From assembly GCA_965217175.1 (NCBI GenBank), contig OZ244251.1, positions 3,348,001-3,412,000 on the forward strand: DNA of 64,000 nt, written 5' to 3'. This DNA comes from Bin87 sp965217175 (GTDB taxonomy: Bacteria; Chloroflexota; Dehalococcoidia; Lucifugimonadales; UBA3495). The first letter of the stretch is position 1. The number at the start of each line of letters is the position of its first letter. Made by a program: the position numbers and the translations under genes. Under the pieces are notes generated by a model, which was not told the DNA's origin, searched no databases, and saw nothing but the letters and a program-made list of their open reading frames with translations. Positions 28,325 to 36,865 of this stretch are shown piece after piece.

Positions 28325-29104
28325 TTACAACCTTGGGGCCCGTTTCTCCAGAAATGCGGTCATTGCCTCGTTAGGATGCGGGGTAGCAAAGCACAAGGCA
28401 AAGGCCTTGATGCTGTACTGCGCCGCTTCTTCCTCGCCCAGCTCCAACCATCTGGAAACAACCTCTTTTTGTGTCGCCAGAATGTAACGGCTCATTCCCA
28501 AAAACTCCCGAGCCGCGTCCAGCGCGCTTTGCCCCAACTGATCCCCGCGTACGATCCGGTCTATCAGACCAATCCGCAGGGCTTCCTGCGCGTTAACTGT
28601 CTCACCCGTGAGCAACAATCTGCGCGCTCTGCCCAGTCCCACGGTGCGCGGCAACAACGACGCCTCGATAACGGATGGCAGTCCCACCTTCACTTCGGGC
28701 AGGCCAAAAATAGCGTCATCGGTGGCGATGCGCGTGTCGCAAGCCAGAGCCACTTCCAGCGCTCCGCCCAGGCATGGCCCCCGTATCGCGGCCACCACCG
28801 GCAACGGGGCGTGGAGCAGACACCGCGCTGCAGCGTGCAGTGTGCGAATGAATGCTTCGGCCTGCAATGGATTGAGGTCTTTCATCTCGTGCAGGTCCAC
28901 ACCCGCAGAGAACGCCCGGTCGCCGGCGCCCCGGAGCACGATAGCCCGCAAATCCTGGTCGTCGCAACACTGGCTGACCCTCTGGTTCAGCGCCTGAAAC
29001 ACAGCACGACCCAGCAAATTCAGATGCGTTCGGCCCTCGATGGATAGCGTGGCGATGCCGTCCGATTCGTCCAGATGCACTCCGGTGTGGTTGTCAGTCG
29101 CCAT
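28325..29104 (-). CDS. Enoyl-CoA hydratase/isomerase family protein
   Basis: 259 residues from ATG 29104. The crotonase fold shows GAGDRAFSAGVDLHEM (oxyanion-hole strand), IRGPCLGGALEVALACD and FGLPEVKVGLPSV. It hydrates or isomerises an acyl-CoA intermediate. The start lies 11 bases inside the preceding alpha/beta hydrolase gene, so the two are translationally coupled. A longer frame to 29272 runs into that hydrolase and is not used. Confidence 0.9.
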   Translation of the reverse strand: MATDNHTGVHLDESDGIATLSIEGRTHLNLLGRAVFQALNQRVSQCCDDQDLRAIVLRGAGDRAFSAGVDLHEMKDLNPLQAEAFIRTLHAAARCLLHAPLPVVAAIRGPCLGGALEVALACDTRIATDDAIFGLPEVKVGLPSVIEASLLPRTVGLGRARRLLLTGETVNAQEALRIGLIDRIVRGDQLGQSALDAAREFLGMSRYILATQKEVVSRWLELGEEEAAQYSIKAFALCFATPHPNEAMTAFLEKRAPRL

Positions 29105-29909
29105 CCGCGACTCCGGCGCTGGCCGCTGCCCGAGCCGGCAATGGCGCGGCGTTTTCGATGAACCGGAACACCTCGAAATTAAAGATGTCGGGTTTTTCGA
29201 AGTACACCGAGTGACCCGCCTCCGGTACCCGCAGCAACTGGGCGCCCGGTATCGACCGCGCCCCCGCTTCAATTACTGCCGGAGGCGAAATAGCGTCATC
29301 CTCCCCGACGAAGAAGAGCACCGGCATGGACAAGCCGCCGACTGCCGCTGCGCCGGGCCCGATCGGCTGGCCTCCCGGAGGATCCTGCCGGGGTGGGTTG
29401 GTGCGCGATATCTGCAGGTACAGGTTGGCTAGGTTGGGTTCCCTCTGGACAAACAGAGGAGAAACGGCCCGGTATCCTATCTCGCCGCTTGCCGTGTGGC
29501 TCTCCCTCCAAATGCGCTGCTGTTCCAGCACTTCGGGCACCTCCATCCCTCCAACGGTGTCTGCCATCACCAGGCTCCGGACGCGATGCGGATACTCGAC
29601 CGCGAAACCCAGCATTGATCGCCCACCCATCGATTGGGCCACCAGGTGGGCAGTCTCGATCCCCAAATGATCCAGCAACCCCCGCACATCGTCTACAAAG
29701 GCGTTGGGGCCGGGCCCTCCCGGCGCGTCGTAAGAATGCCCGAAACCTCGCTGGTCAAACGTGACGCAACGGTAACGCTGGGAGAAGAATGGTATCTGTT
29801 GCCACCAGCTCAGCAGGTTTCCGCCGGCGCCGTGGGCGAACACGATAGCCTCCCCTTCGCCGTAGCTCTGGTAGTGTAGGTCGATTCCGTTGATTTTTGC
29901 GCTGCTCAT
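29094..29909 (-). CDS. Alpha/beta hydrolase
   Basis: 271 residues from ATG 29909, preceded by GAGGTG. HGAGGNLLSWW (oxyanion loop), DQRGFGHSYD, LVAQSMGGRSMLGFA (nucleophile Ser in QSMGG), VLFFVGEDDAISPP (acid) and GHSVYFEKPD (His) make a full catalytic set. The length and GHSVYFE ending resemble ring-cleavage or lactone hydrolases; the substrate is not predictable. First gene of the minus-strand catabolic run. Confidence 0.9.
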   Translation of the reverse strand: MSSAKINGIDLHYQSYGEGEAIVFAHGAGGNLLSWWQQIPFFSQRYRCVTFDQRGFGHSYDAPGGPGPNAFVDDVRGLLDHLGIETAHLVAQSMGGRSMLGFAVEYPHRVRSLVMADTVGGMEVPEVLEQQRIWRESHTASGEIGYRAVSPLFVQREPNLANLYLQISRTNPPRQDPPGGQPIGPGAAAVGGLSMPVLFFVGEDDAISPPAVIEAGARSIPGAQLLRVPEAGHSVYFEKPDIFNFEVFRFIENAAPLPARAAASAGVADGD

Positions 29910-30373
29910 GGTGCACCTCACGGCTGCAGATTTGGAGCCCCAGTGTTTCGAACGATGATACCAGCCATTTTGCACATTGGATGACGCTATCGTCATAGCG
30001 TGTTGCGGGAAGTTGATCCAATCGGAGCCCTCAAAACCGGGGATACGCAGCCAGTCCGCGAAGTGAGCGCTTCGACGGCCAAAGGCGCATTTTGGTTAAT
30101 GACAAACGCCGTCTAAAAACGCCAGGCGCGACCCGTTCCACGCGCCTTGCGTCCATATATCGGTCGACTCAGCGGCTATTTGGAAAAACCGGCGTGGAGG
30201 GAGCAGACCAGCCTTCTCGTTGGTTCGCCCGCGCCATCGGCAGTTTGCGAGTGTGAGATTTAGCCACCACGGGACCCGAACGGTGTTAGACTGGCGAGAT
30301 GCAGTTCCCGTCCGCTCCCCGGCTAAACTGGGCCGGCGGCTTGTATGCTAACCAGACACCCAGGGAGGAAATC
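29910..30373. other. Divergent regulatory region between two catabolic runs
   Basis: About 460 bases between the minus-strand hydrolase run and the plus-strand CMD run. It must hold both promoters, but I could not place a convincing -35/-10 pair. An inverted repeat AGGCGCG (30124-30130) / CGCGCCT (30141-30147) with a 10-base spacer is the only clear structure and could be an operator or weak hairpin. No small gene is supported. Confidence 0.4.
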
Positions 30374-30931
30374 ATGGCCAGAACCCCCAACGTAACCCGA
30401 CAGTCCGTCCCGGAACATGAACGCGGGGCATTCGACACCTTTGTCGCCGATCGCGGTGAAGTGCCCACCACGGGTCCGGGTTCTGTAATGCTGAACGCTC
30501 CCGAAGTGGCGCAGCGTGCTCTCGGCCTCGCACTTTATTTGCGTACCGACACGTCGCTGGAACCGCGCATTAGAGAGTTGGCTATGTTGCTGACGGCCCG
30601 CGAAAATGACTGTCAGTTCATCTGGAACGCCCATGCGCCGCCGGCTCGCCGTGCTGGCTTGCGCGACGAAATCGTCGATGCCCTCCGCGAACGGCGGGAG
30701 TTGCCCAATCCGTCCGCAGACGAAATCGCCGTGGTGAACTACGGGCGGGAATTCTTCCGGACCAGAAAGGTAAGCCAAACCGCCTTCGACGCCGCGGTCG
30801 CCCATTTTGGTATCCCGGGAGTAACCGAATTAACCACCCTCATGGGCTGCTACACAATGCTCGCATTCAACGTCAACGCCTTTGGTGTCGAGCTTCCGGA
30901 TGAACTCGTCGAGGTCCCATTGCCCATCTAA
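30374..30931 (+). CDS. Carboxymuconolactone decarboxylase family protein
   Basis: 185 residues from ATG 30374, which has GGGAGGAA just upstream. The CMD fold is shown by ALYLRTDTSLEPRIRELAMLL, WNAHAPPARRAGL and REFFRTRKVSQTAFDAAVAHFG. The CxxC pair of AhpD-like members is absent (only ENDCQFIW), so this is the decarboxylase/hydrolase-like type rather than a peroxidase partner. First gene of a plus-strand run with an amidohydrolase, SMP-30 and GMC oxidoreductase. Confidence 0.88.
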   Translation: MARTPNVTRQSVPEHERGAFDTFVADRGEVPTTGPGSVMLNAPEVAQRALGLALYLRTDTSLEPRIRELAMLLTARENDCQFIWNAHAPPARRAGLRDEIVDALRERRELPNPSADEIAVVNYGREFFRTRKVSQTAFDAAVAHFGIPGVTELTTLMGCYTMLAFNVNAFGVELPDELVEVPLPI

Positions 30932-30990
30932 CCCGTCGGCGCGGCGCATCATCACTGCGCCGAAACTATTTCTGTTTTGGAGGAATGGAC

Positions 30991-31992
30991 ATGTCCACTC
31001 AGCGCGATGTATGGCTCGCCCAAACCGTCGAAGACGCCATGGAACCCGGCCTGCCCATTTGCGACCCACACCATCATTTCTGGGATCGTGATGGCGACCG
31101 CTACATGCTGGAACAGCTCACGGAGGACGTGAGCGGTGGACACAACATTGCCCAGACCGTTTTCATAGAATGCCACTCCATGTACCGGGCTCACGGGCCC
31201 GACGAGATGCGTTCCGTCGGTGAGATCGAATTCGTCCAGGGGATTGCCGCCCAGAGCGCCAGCGGCCAATACGGCCCCACCGAGGTTGCAGCCGGAATCG
31301 TAGGTAACGCCAATCTCATGCTGGGATCTGCCGTGCAGCCGGCGCTGGAAGCCCTTATTGCGGCCAGCAGCAACCGGTTCCGGGGCATCCGTTTCTCCTG
31401 CGGCTGGGATGCCAGCCCCCAGGTCTCTCCGGGGAGTCCCAACACGCCCGGGATGCTCATGGATTCGCGCCTCAGGGAGGGGTTCAACTGTCTGCGTAAT
31501 CTGGGCCTGAGCTTCGATGCCCTGGTGTACCACACCCAGTTGGCCGACCTGGCCGACCTGGCGGGTGCGTTTCCCGACGCAACGATCATACTGAATCACA
31601 TTGGCCGACCCCTGGGCGTCGGTCCCTATGCCGGCAAGCGGGATGAGGTCTTTGCCGACTGGCAGAAGGGAATCGCTGCCGTGGCCGAACACGAAAACGT
31701 GGTGGTAAAACTGGGTGGGTTCGGCAACGTTATCAGCGGTTACGACTGGCACCAGCGCCCCATCCCTCCGACGTCGACGGAACTGGCCGACACCATCGCT
31801 CCGTGGATTATGTACTGTATCGAACAGTTTGGGCCCGAACGCTGCATGTTCGAAAGCAACTTCCCCGTAGATAAAAATTCGTACGCTTACACCAACGGTT
31901 GGAACGCGTTCAAGCGTGTCACTGCCGGGTTTTCGGATCCGGAAAAAGCCGCCATGTTTCAGGGAACCGCTGTGAAAGCCTATCGACTCTAA
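30991..31992 (+). CDS. Amidohydrolase family protein (1 of 2)
   Basis: 333 residues. CDPHHHFWD holds the first metal-binding histidines, ILNHIGRP the barrel His, and MFESNFPVDK the terminal Asp region, as in the lactonase/decarboxylase branch of the amidohydrolase superfamily (2-pyrone-4,6-dicarboxylate lactonase-like). GGAGG lies seven bases before ATG 30991; an in-frame ATG at 30985 is too close to it. It follows the CMD gene by about 60 bases. Confidence 0.88.
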   Translation: MSTQRDVWLAQTVEDAMEPGLPICDPHHHFWDRDGDRYMLEQLTEDVSGGHNIAQTVFIECHSMYRAHGPDEMRSVGEIEFVQGIAAQSASGQYGPTEVAAGIVGNANLMLGSAVQPALEALIAASSNRFRGIRFSCGWDASPQVSPGSPNTPGMLMDSRLREGFNCLRNLGLSFDALVYHTQLADLADLAGAFPDATIILNHIGRPLGVGPYAGKRDEVFADWQKGIAAVAEHENVVVKLGGFGNVISGYDWHQRPIPPTSTELADTIAPWIMYCIEQFGPERCMFESNFPVDKNSYAYTNGWNAFKRVTAGFSDPEKAAMFQGTAVKAYRL

Positions 31993-32047
31993 CCGGTTAT
32001 CGAATCGCCGATTCCCAAACCGAAACGACACGACACTGGAGGACAGC

Positions 32048-32965
32048 ATGGCACTGCAATGGGAGCACGTCGCGGGACCATTCAGCCGTTTGACCGAGGG
32101 GCCGGCTTGGGATGGCGCCCGGATGCTTTTCACCTACATCCCAGCCAGCCGGATCATGGCCTACAATCCCGAATCCGGCGAATGCAGCATTTATCGGGAG
32201 AATACCAACCATACCAACGGCCTGGCGTTCGACGCCGAAGGCCGCCTGTACGGTTGCTGCTCGGGCGGACGCTCCATCGTTCGCTTCGAATCCGATGGCA
32301 GCACTACCACCATTGTTGATCGCCTGGACGGACAGCGCCTCAACACGCCCAACGACCTCGCCATCGACCGGCAGGGGCGCATCTGGTTCAGTAACCCCTG
32401 GAACGCTGGCAACACCGACCCCAGCGAACAGCAGGAGATCGCGAACCGCGACATCCTGCGCGCCGACCCCCAACCCGATGGCAGCTACACGTGCCAGCGC
32501 ATGACCTTCGACACCACCGGAACCAACGGCCTTCTCGTCTCCCCCGATGAGCGTAGCTTGTACATCATCCAGACCGACGCCGATCCCGGTGGAGTGAGAG
32601 AACTGCGTTCTTACCCAATCAATGATGACGGGACGCTGGGCCAGTACATCGTGCTGCATCAATTCGGCGACGACCATCGCGGCCCACAACGCGGCATCGA
32701 CGGCATGTGTCTAGATTCGGAAGGAAACATCGTGGGGAGCGCCGGCAACTATGCGAGCGGCCCGGGGCCAATGATTTACGTCTGGACTCCTCAAGGTCGC
32801 GTCCTGGAAACGTATCCCATGCCGGTGGGAGTCGATATGCCAACCAACTGTGCGTATGGCGACGCCGACCAGAGCAGCCTGTATGTAACGACTCTCGGCG
32901 GGCGCCTCCTGCGTTTGCGAAACACCGGCCGCCGCGGATGGATAATGTGGCCGCCGGTTCGCTAG
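32048..32965 (+). CDS. SMP-30/gluconolactonase/LRE family protein
   Basis: 305 residues of a six-bladed beta-propeller. FSRLTEGPAWDG (metal Glu), NHTNGLAFDAEGRLYGC, RLNTPNDLAIDRQGRIWF (metal Asn), TGTNGLLVSPDERSLY (metal Asn) and GIDGMCLDSEGN (metal Asp) form the expected calcium/zinc site. It probably hydrolyses a lactone produced by a neighbouring oxidoreductase. GGAGG lies five bases before the ATG. Confidence 0.9.
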   Translation: MALQWEHVAGPFSRLTEGPAWDGARMLFTYIPASRIMAYNPESGECSIYRENTNHTNGLAFDAEGRLYGCCSGGRSIVRFESDGSTTTIVDRLDGQRLNTPNDLAIDRQGRIWFSNPWNAGNTDPSEQQEIANRDILRADPQPDGSYTCQRMTFDTTGTNGLLVSPDERSLYIIQTDADPGGVRELRSYPINDDGTLGQYIVLHQFGDDHRGPQRGIDGMCLDSEGNIVGSAGNYASGPGPMIYVWTPQGRVLETYPMPVGVDMPTNCAYGDADQSSLYVTTLGGRLLRLRNTGRRGWIMWPPVR

Positions 32966-33037
32966 CGCATCTCGCGTAATTGCGGCGCGCGGCGACCAAA
33001 CCGGAACGGCGATAACCTTGCAATTGAGGAAAGAATC

Positions 33038-34576
33038 ATGAAATACGACGTCATTGTAATCGGCGCCGGTTCGGCGGGTTGCGTTGTTGCCGCTCGTTTG
33101 TCAGAAGACCCAAACCGCTCGGTGCTACTGCTGGAAGCAGGGCCCGACTATCCCGACTTCGAGCATTACCCCGAAGATTTGAAGTTCGGTTACAACGCCA
33201 CCGCATCTCAACCGGGAGCACCCCACAACTGGTCATTCCAGGCCCGGGGTCGTCCCGAGCAAACCGAGCCCATGCCGGTTCCCCGGGGCAAAGTAGTCGG
33301 CGGCACCAGCGCGATTAACGGCCAGGTGTTGCTGCGCGGCGTTCCCGAAGATTACGACTCCTGGGCTGCCATGGGTAACGATGAGTGGGCATACGTGAAC
33401 GTGTTGCCCTATTTCAGAAAGTTGGAAACCGATACCGACATTCGCGATGATTTTCACGGCACGGACGGTCCTATCCCGGTGCGCCGTTTCCAGAAACCCG
33501 ACTGGTTGCCATTCCAGCAAGCCTTTTTCCAGGCCGCCGTTGACGCCGGATACCCTGAAGATGCCGACATGAACCATCCGGAATCCGGCGGAGTCGGCCC
33601 CATTCCCATGAACAACCCCAACGGCATACGAATGAGCACGGGTCTCACCTACATAAACCCAAACCGCCATCGGCTCAACCTGACCGTTCGTGGCAATGTT
33701 ATGGTCCGGCGAATTTTGTTCGCCCGCAACACCGTGTGGGGCGTTGAAGTCGAGAGTGGCGGGGATATCTTTCAGTTGGAAGCGAACGAAATAGTGCTCA
33801 GCGCCGGCGCCATCGCATCACCGCAAATCCTCATGCTGTCCGGTGTGGGTCCGGCAGACCACCTGCGCAGCCTGGGGATTCCAGTCGTGCATGACTCGCC
33901 CGGCGTCGGCAAGAATTTCAGAGACCACCCCATGGCGCCCGTCCGTCTCCGCGTCAAGGACGATTTTCCCCAGGACCCTGATGCTCCCAGAATCCAGGCC
34001 GCCCTTCGTTACACCTCCAGCGCGAACAATCTACGCAACGACATCCAGATCATGCCTTCTTCCTTCTCCTTCCCGTTGGGCGGCGACCCCCTGGAAGGTG
34101 AGGGCGTACGTTTCTCCTGCATCCTGGAACTGGCGGCTGGCAAGGGCGAAATCACTCTCGCCTCCGCTGATCCCGGCGACCAACCGAACCTTTACTACGG
34201 TTTCCTGGAAGAACCTTCCGACCGCGAGCGGTTGCGGGAGGCCGTGAGAATCTGCTTCGGCTTGCTGGAGCATCCGGCATTCAATGATATTGTCGACGGA
34301 CCCTTGACACCCACGGAGGAAGAACTGGCTTCCGACGAGGCGTTGGACGACTGGCTCAATAAAAATGTTACTACGTCCCAACATCTGGCCGGCACGTGCA
34401 AGATGGGTCCCGACTCAGACCCGATGGCCGTTGTCGACCAGTTCTGCAGGGTGCGCGGCGTGCATGGATTACGTGTGGCCGACACGTCCGTAATGCCGGA
34501 CGTCGTCCGCGCCAACACCAACACCACCGCCATGACCATCGGCGAGCGCGTTGCCGATTGGGTGAAGAGCCAATAG
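33038..34576 (+). CDS. GMC family FAD-dependent oxidoreductase (2 of 2)
   Basis: 512 residues. KYDVIVIGAGSAGC, GKVVGGTSAINGQVLLRG, GAIASPQILMLSGVG, QHLAGTCKMG and VRANTNTTAM are the FAD and catalytic motifs of choline-dehydrogenase-like enzymes. Paralogous to the gene at 21.8 kb but with clear divergence in the middle region. Placed directly after the SMP-30 lactonase, an alcohol/lactol oxidation followed by lactone opening is a reasonable inference. GAGGAAAG lies upstream of the ATG. Confidence 0.93.
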   Translation: MKYDVIVIGAGSAGCVVAARLSEDPNRSVLLLEAGPDYPDFEHYPEDLKFGYNATASQPGAPHNWSFQARGRPEQTEPMPVPRGKVVGGTSAINGQVLLRGVPEDYDSWAAMGNDEWAYVNVLPYFRKLETDTDIRDDFHGTDGPIPVRRFQKPDWLPFQQAFFQAAVDAGYPEDADMNHPESGGVGPIPMNNPNGIRMSTGLTYINPNRHRLNLTVRGNVMVRRILFARNTVWGVEVESGGDIFQLEANEIVLSAGAIASPQILMLSGVGPADHLRSLGIPVVHDSPGVGKNFRDHPMAPVRLRVKDDFPQDPDAPRIQAALRYTSSANNLRNDIQIMPSSFSFPLGGDPLEGEGVRFSCILELAAGKGEITLASADPGDQPNLYYGFLEEPSDRERLREAVRICFGLLEHPAFNDIVDGPLTPTEEELASDEALDDWLNKNVTTSQHLAGTCKMGPDSDPMAVVDQFCRVRGVHGLRVADTSVMPDVVRANTNTTAMTIGERVADWVKSQ

Positions 34577-34915
34577 CGTCCAACCGCGATCAACAGCCAC
34601 GACCGCTGCGCCTACGACAAATCTGGCGGCCCCGCCGGTACATTTGACCCATCGGTGGGGTTTTGCCAGTGGCTTTCTCGCTCTGCCATTGCGAGGAACG
34701 CCGCGACACCGCAATCTCGCTGGTATTAGGCGGTGACGACCTGTGCCCGTTGTGATTTCCTGGAAGCATGATGCCCTGAAATCCATTGCCCGTTCGTGGA
34801 CACTGCCCGGCACCCCTTGATATGATTGGACATCCCGTCATCTGCTCGCATCTTCCACATTCATCTGAGTGAAGAATTACTTTCCGCGCCGAATAATTCC
34901 ATGCAGAATAATTCC
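34577..34915. other. Intergenic stretch with a decayed dispersed repeat
   Basis: About 340 bases. Positions 34684-34720 carry TGCCATTGCGAGGA and GCAATCTCGC, partial forms of the repeat family seen at 8.9 and 46.2 kb. Immediately before the following gene, the 13-mer GAATAATTCCATG occurs twice in tandem, separated by two bases (34891-34903 and 34906-34918), placing two ATGs in the same frame. No other gene is supported. Confidence 0.5.
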
Positions 34916-35638
34916 ATGACCCGAAATCTGCCACTCATCCCCGTCGTCCTCTTGGCAATCACGTTGGTCGCAATAATTACGGGTTGTTCTACGCTCAGAG
35001 AACCACCGGCCACTGACGCCAATCAGTCCTTGCCCACCTCGCTCGCAGCCATTGAGGAGTTGGTTGAAACCGTTACAACCGAACCAGAACCGGTCGGGCC
35101 GAAGGTAACAGTGGACGCATCCGCGCTCGATGCGCCTGCCAACACTCCACTACCAACACACACTCCAAGGCCAACGTACACGCCACGGCCCAAACCCGCT
35201 TCCCCAGGAGAAGGCGAACGCCGTCCCGGCCCGCGATTCGAGGCCGCTCTACTCGATGGCAGTTTGTTTGAATTCGCGGAGACCTTGGGGACTCCAACGT
35301 TGTTAGTTTTCTGGGCTCCCTGGTGACCTTATTGCCAGCGGGAGTTACCCGCTGTACAAGCCCTCTACGCCGAAGAACTCGAAGCTGCCAGCATCAACGT
35401 AGTGGGCGTGTCTCAATTCAACACCACCGAAGCGGCAACCAACGAATTCGTCGATCGGACCGGTTTGTCCTTCCCGAATCTCTTTGACGAGTCGGCACAA
35501 CTGGCCGATGCGTATGGAGTTGGTGGCGTGCCCTCTTACGTATTTTTGGACAAAGAAGGACTGGTCGCTTACACCAGTTCCGGCGCCCGCGGAACCGACC
35601 TGATTCGCGCTCTCCTGACCGAACTCAACCGGGAATGA
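34916..35638 (+). CDS. Thioredoxin-like lipoprotein, candidate selenoprotein (in-frame UGA read as selenocysteine)
   Basis: 240 residues if TGA 35324-35326 is read through. Signal segment LIPVVLLAITLVAIITGC gives a lipobox with Cys24; a Pro/Thr-rich linker runs to about residue 100. The redoxin domain reads LLVFWAPW-[TGA]-PYCQRELPAVQ, so the stop falls exactly on the first cysteine of the WCxxC active site (Sec137, Cys140). The frame then continues with sound thioredoxin-fold sequence: VVGVSQFNTTEAA, FPNLFDESAQLADAYGVGGVPSYVFLDKEG, and a normal TGA at 35636-35638. A compact hairpin of bacterial SECIS form follows the first TGA (separate entry). Known family: TlpA/ResA-type redoxins, some natural ones with UxxC. 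Inference: a selenium-dependent extracytoplasmic reductase. The start may be ATG 34901 or 34916. The alternative is a sequencing error or nonsense mutation of TGC/TGT. Confidence 0.8.
35324..35359 (+). promoter_or_regulatory. Candidate bacterial SECIS element downstream of in-frame UGA
   Basis: Starting at TGA 35324-35326, a perfect 7-bp stem CAGCGGG (35336-35342) / CCCGCTG (35348-35354) closes the five-base loop AGTTA (35343-35347). A lower stem TTG (35332-35334) / CAA (35357-35359) can add three pairs. The loop begins 16 bases after the UGA and has G as its second base, both within published bacterial SECIS rules (16-37 bases; a G in the first two loop positions). The next base after UGA is C, a context known to favour recoding. 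Such an element would recruit SelB with Sec-tRNA. Confidence 0.7.
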
Positions 35639-35746
35639 GCTCTATTTCCGACGACCCCGCTACACTCGTGACCCCGGTGGCTCTTTCAGCTAGCATTGAG
35701 CGCCGCCCAGAACGGTTCGGCATGACAGTAGCCCGTTGCATTCCGG

Positions 35747-35775
35747 TTGTATGATACGTACAATTGTTCTATAAA
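35747..35775 (+). promoter_or_regulatory. Promoter for the small protein / methyltransferase pair
   Basis: TTGTAT (35747-35752), a 17-base spacer and TATAAA (35770-35775). Start of transcription would be near 35783, about 40 bases before ATG 35824. The -35 box matches only half of the consensus. Confidence 0.4.
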
Positions 35776-35823
35776 TCGCGCCTCGGGCTGTAAGATTACA
35801 ACCGATGTGATCGGAACGGTGAT

Positions 35824-36078
35824 ATGTTAACCAACCAATTGCCCTCGCCACTATCCGCCACCAAGCCGGCATCCACGCACCGCAGTAGTCTGCCTGCCGA
35901 CGCCCACCGCATGATCGCTCGCTGGGAAACCTTGGGACGCCCGTGCATAGATCTGCAACCGGGCATCAGTATCAGCAACCTGGAACGGTGGCTGCATAAG
36001 TCCCTCCCGGTACCGCGCTCCCACCTGGGCATAGTTCGCGAATACCTTTTTATAGACAGCGCCGACCTGCCATTCTGA
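35824..36078 (+). CDS. Small conserved-looking hypothetical protein
   Basis: 84 residues. The core MIARWETLGRPCIDLQPGISI, followed by NLERWLHKSLPVPRSHLGIVREYLF (quoted in parts), reads like a folded small domain with an amphipathic C-terminal helix. A sensible promoter lies upstream, and the stop is 12 bases before the methyltransferase ATG, which supports a two-gene transcript. No family recognised; a length of 84 and a weak ribosome site keep confidence moderate. Confidence 0.5.
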   Translation: MLTNQLPSPLSATKPASTHRSSLPADAHRMIARWETLGRPCIDLQPGISISNLERWLHKSLPVPRSHLGIVREYLFIDSADLPF

Positions 36079-36090
36079 CGCAGCGTGTCG

Positions 36091-36837
36091 ATGCGGCTCT
36101 ATAACGATTTGGCTCATCTTTGGCCGATCGTAAGTCCTCCCGAGGAATACGACGTAGAGGCCGCTCTGTGGCTGGACATCATCCGCCAGCATCATTTCGA
36201 ACCGGGTGGTCGACCTGGGCGCAAACCCAGGCTGCTCGAATTAGGTTGCGGCGGCGGACACCTGTTGTCCCATCTGACTCAGCACGTCGATACCGAAGCA
36301 GTTGACATTGCTCCAAAAATGCTGGAGACGTCCCGGCGACTCAACCCACAAACGCGGCACCACCTCGGCGACATGCGAACCGTCAGGCTCGACAAGTCCT
36401 TCGACATCGTTGCCATCCACGACGCAGTGAACTACATGCTCACCGAGGATGACCTCACGGCCGCGATCACGACGGCTGCTCTGCACCTGGTTCCCGGCGG
36501 CCTGTTGATAATGGCGCCGGACTGCCTCCGGGAGACCTTTCGCGGCCCCCGCGTAATTGACTGGACACGGGGGAACAGCAGCCAAGACGTCACGTTCATT
36601 GAATACATGGCAGACCCCGACCCCAACGACACCGTGATCGAATCGGTGTTCATATTCATTATCGACCGCGACGGGAAGATCACGGTGGAGCAGGACCGTC
36701 ATATCAGCGGGTTGTTCTACAAACAAACCTGGCTCGACCTGCTGGACGAGTCCGGGTTTGACGCCGAGTACCGGGAGACCGAAGCCTACGAGGGCGGGAT
36801 CGGCGGCCACCTGTTCGTGGGCATCCTCCGCCCCTGA
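36091..36837 (+). CDS. Class I SAM-dependent methyltransferase
   Basis: 248 residues from ATG 36091 (GTG 36085 is an in-frame alternative). Motif I is LLELGCGGGHLLSHL, the acidic strand-2 end is DTEAVDIAPKMLE, and FDIVAIHDAVNYMLTEDDL is motif IV. The C-terminal half, with VIESVFIFIIDRDGKITVEQDRH, resembles methyltransferases acting on small molecules. Substrate unknown. It follows the small protein by 12 bases and converges with glyA. Confidence 0.88.
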   Translation: MRLYNDLAHLWPIVSPPEEYDVEAALWLDIIRQHHFEPGGRPGRKPRLLELGCGGGHLLSHLTQHVDTEAVDIAPKMLETSRRLNPQTRHHLGDMRTVRLDKSFDIVAIHDAVNYMLTEDDLTAAITTAALHLVPGGLLIMAPDCLRETFRGPRVIDWTRGNSSQDVTFIEYMADPDPNDTVIESVFIFIIDRDGKITVEQDRHISGLFYKQTWLDLLDESGFDAEYRETEAYEGGIGGHLFVGILRP

Positions 36838-36865
36838 ACCCCTGCCCCAGACTCAGCGTAAAATA

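Noticed and set aside
30952..32133. 393-codon minus-strand open frame
   Set aside because: It lies opposite the CMD/amidohydrolase/SMP-30 run and has no family signature.
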